DNA of 64,000 nucleotides, taken from assembly GCF_900747795.2 (NCBI RefSeq), contig NC_041404.2:85959018-86023017 (forward strand). The letters run 5' to 3'. The notes below the pieces were generated by a model. The model saw only the letters and a program-made list of their open reading frames with translations. It did no database searches and was not told the origin of the DNA. The position numbers and the translations under genes were made by a program. Shown piece by piece: positions 62,701 through 64,000 of this stretch (position 1 is its first letter; each line of letters starts with the position of its first letter). The DNA is from Erpetoichthys calabaricus (taxonomy: Eukaryota; Chordata; Cladistia; Polypteriformes; Polypteridae).

Positions 62701-63543
62701 GCAACAACTGGACACCAACCTTCAAACCTAGGGCAGTGGATCCGTGAGGCACATTTATTCTTTTTTGTCCTTTTCTTTGCAAGCGGTTGGTCTTTTCCTT
62801 TGTCACTGATGATGATGGCACTGAAAACAGAGCTGATAGTGTGAAAGTTTGCTGTGTTGGTAACATCACAGATGCCATTTTGCATAAAACTCCAAGGCAA
62901 ACAGAGTGTACTTGTCAGCTATCTAATAAAAGCTGTACTGGCAAACATATAGTGCTTTAAGGGTATAAAAATCTTTAAAAAAATATTTCTTTTTGGAGCA
63001 TGTGACATTTTATTTGAGATTGGTGCCACTAACCTGTTTCCCACTTGCTTGGACAGTAGTTGGATCTGCAGCGTTGATGTCATACGTTTGTGCGCGTGTG
63101 CACATGTGCATCCTGAAACTTTCATTTTCACCTTGGGCTTGAAGGCTAAAGCTGTTAGTAACCTATTGGTTTATTTTTTTGCAACACAGTTTATAGTGTG
63201 TGTGAACCTGCACATCATGCTATTTTGATTCTCGCAAATCACCTCAATTCATTATGTACAATGTAATTTTGCTATTTCCCCTTGAACAAAAATAAGAAAT
63301 TTTCATTTGTTTTTCTGCTTCCATTGTTGAATATTTAAAGTTGATGTTGCAGATATGTTCTAATACTGTTCTTTGGAAGGTGTACAAAATACTATTTTGA
63401 TACACCTTTATTCTTTAAGACATTATTCCGCTAACGTTTTATCATCACTTGTGCTAATAGTCTACTAGCCACTGAACGCAGTGCTGCTCCCACTCACATG
63501 AGGTTTACTGGAGACTGCCATCTTCCTCAGCCATCCTCTACTG

Positions 63544-64000
63544 CAGGCATGTCAAACTCACTACCATTGGTGGGCCGCTTCGACAGCCATACGTGTGTCA
63601 GCGGGCCGCACTGTAACATACTGAAAACTTTAAAAAATGTGACACTTAAAGTTTAAAGAAAAGCAATTTATTTCCATACAATCTCCATACAACAGCGTAC
63701 AATTATAGTCTTAGCTAGGTCCTTATATTATATTATATTCATTGCTTATATAGGAGTCTTACAGTGTGAGATCTATTACTTTTGTCCCGACACTTGGCAT
63801 CTCTTGTTAGTAACCAGTTCATCAATATCAGGCTTGAAATCTTGTGCAGCTGCAACTTTTATGAGGGATGAAAGGTGCTTGACGGTAAGTCTTGAGCAAT
63901 GTGGGGTTTTGGTAGCTTTCATTAACGAAAACAATTGCTCACAAAGGTAAGTGCTTCAGAACATAGACAGTACTCTCGATGCCAACTTACAGATCTGCAC
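63544..64000 (-). mobile_element. hAT element, second copy, cut by the window end
   Basis: Starts with the same CAGGCATGTCAAACTCAC end as the copy at 51670 and matches it closely through the transposase tail (minus strand, from about 63765). It lacks about 45 bp present near 51745 and has a single TATATTATATTCAT unit where the other has four. The rest lies outside the window. Confidence 0.85.

Overview
The window is vertebrate nuclear DNA: GT-AG introns, TATA promoters, iron-responsive elements (IREs) and poly(A) signals, set among many interspersed repeats. Tc1, Tigger/pogo-like, hAT, Harbinger, piggyBac-like and Helitron elements, together with V-domain tRNA-SINEs, point to a ray-finned fish. 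From memory the SINE consensus resembles that of bichirs and reedfish (Polypteriformes), but this is an inference. No bacterial, CRISPR, rRNA or tRNA genes were seen.

Two complete four-exon ferritin genes are the only host genes I can define. They are divergent, with about 20 kb between their promoters. The first (minus strand, 11635-12750) encodes 176 residues with a complete ferroxidase centre and acidic residues typical of fish middle-type subunits. The second (plus strand, 33307-36294) also encodes 176 residues, but two ferroxidase-centre positions differ from the H-type consensus (Glu62 to Gly, Gln141 to Glu, human H numbering). Each has a 5'UTR IRE just downstream of a TATA box, so both should be translationally controlled by IRP1/IRP2. 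One further well-formed coding exon (plus, 54158-54323) belongs to a gene I do not recognise. A CpG- and purine-rich patch with a splice donor near 41.0-41.3 kb could be an upstream first exon, but this is speculative.

Layout: 0-11.5 kb, intergenic with a hAT MITE, a possible Helitron piece and a Harbinger remnant; 11.5-12.9 kb, first ferritin; 13-21 kb, old SINE debris and a two-unit diverged tandem repeat; 21.4-22.7 kb, hAT element; 23.2-26.6 kb, a cluster of V-SINEs, a hAT non-autonomous element and Tc1 pieces broken by a Tigger/pogo-like element; 27.46-32.28 kb, a recent Ty3/gypsy LTR retrotransposon with identical 160-bp LTRs and a 5-bp target duplication; 32.3-36.5 kb, CpG-rich promoter and second ferritin; 37-50 kb, a hAT MITE, long tetranucleotide tracts, SINE remnants and another hAT element; 51.3-53.4 kb, a LINE 3' fragment split by a hAT element; 54.2 kb, the orphan exon; 55.2-60.2 kb, two Tc1-type elements, the second split by a piggyBac-like element that itself holds two SINEs and a Helitron; 63.5 kb to the end, a second copy of the 51.7-kb hAT.

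The most noteworthy points are the altered ferroxidase centre of the second ferritin, and the young LTR element, carrying Maf/NRF2-type (ARE-like) palindromes, less than 1 kb upstream of that gene.
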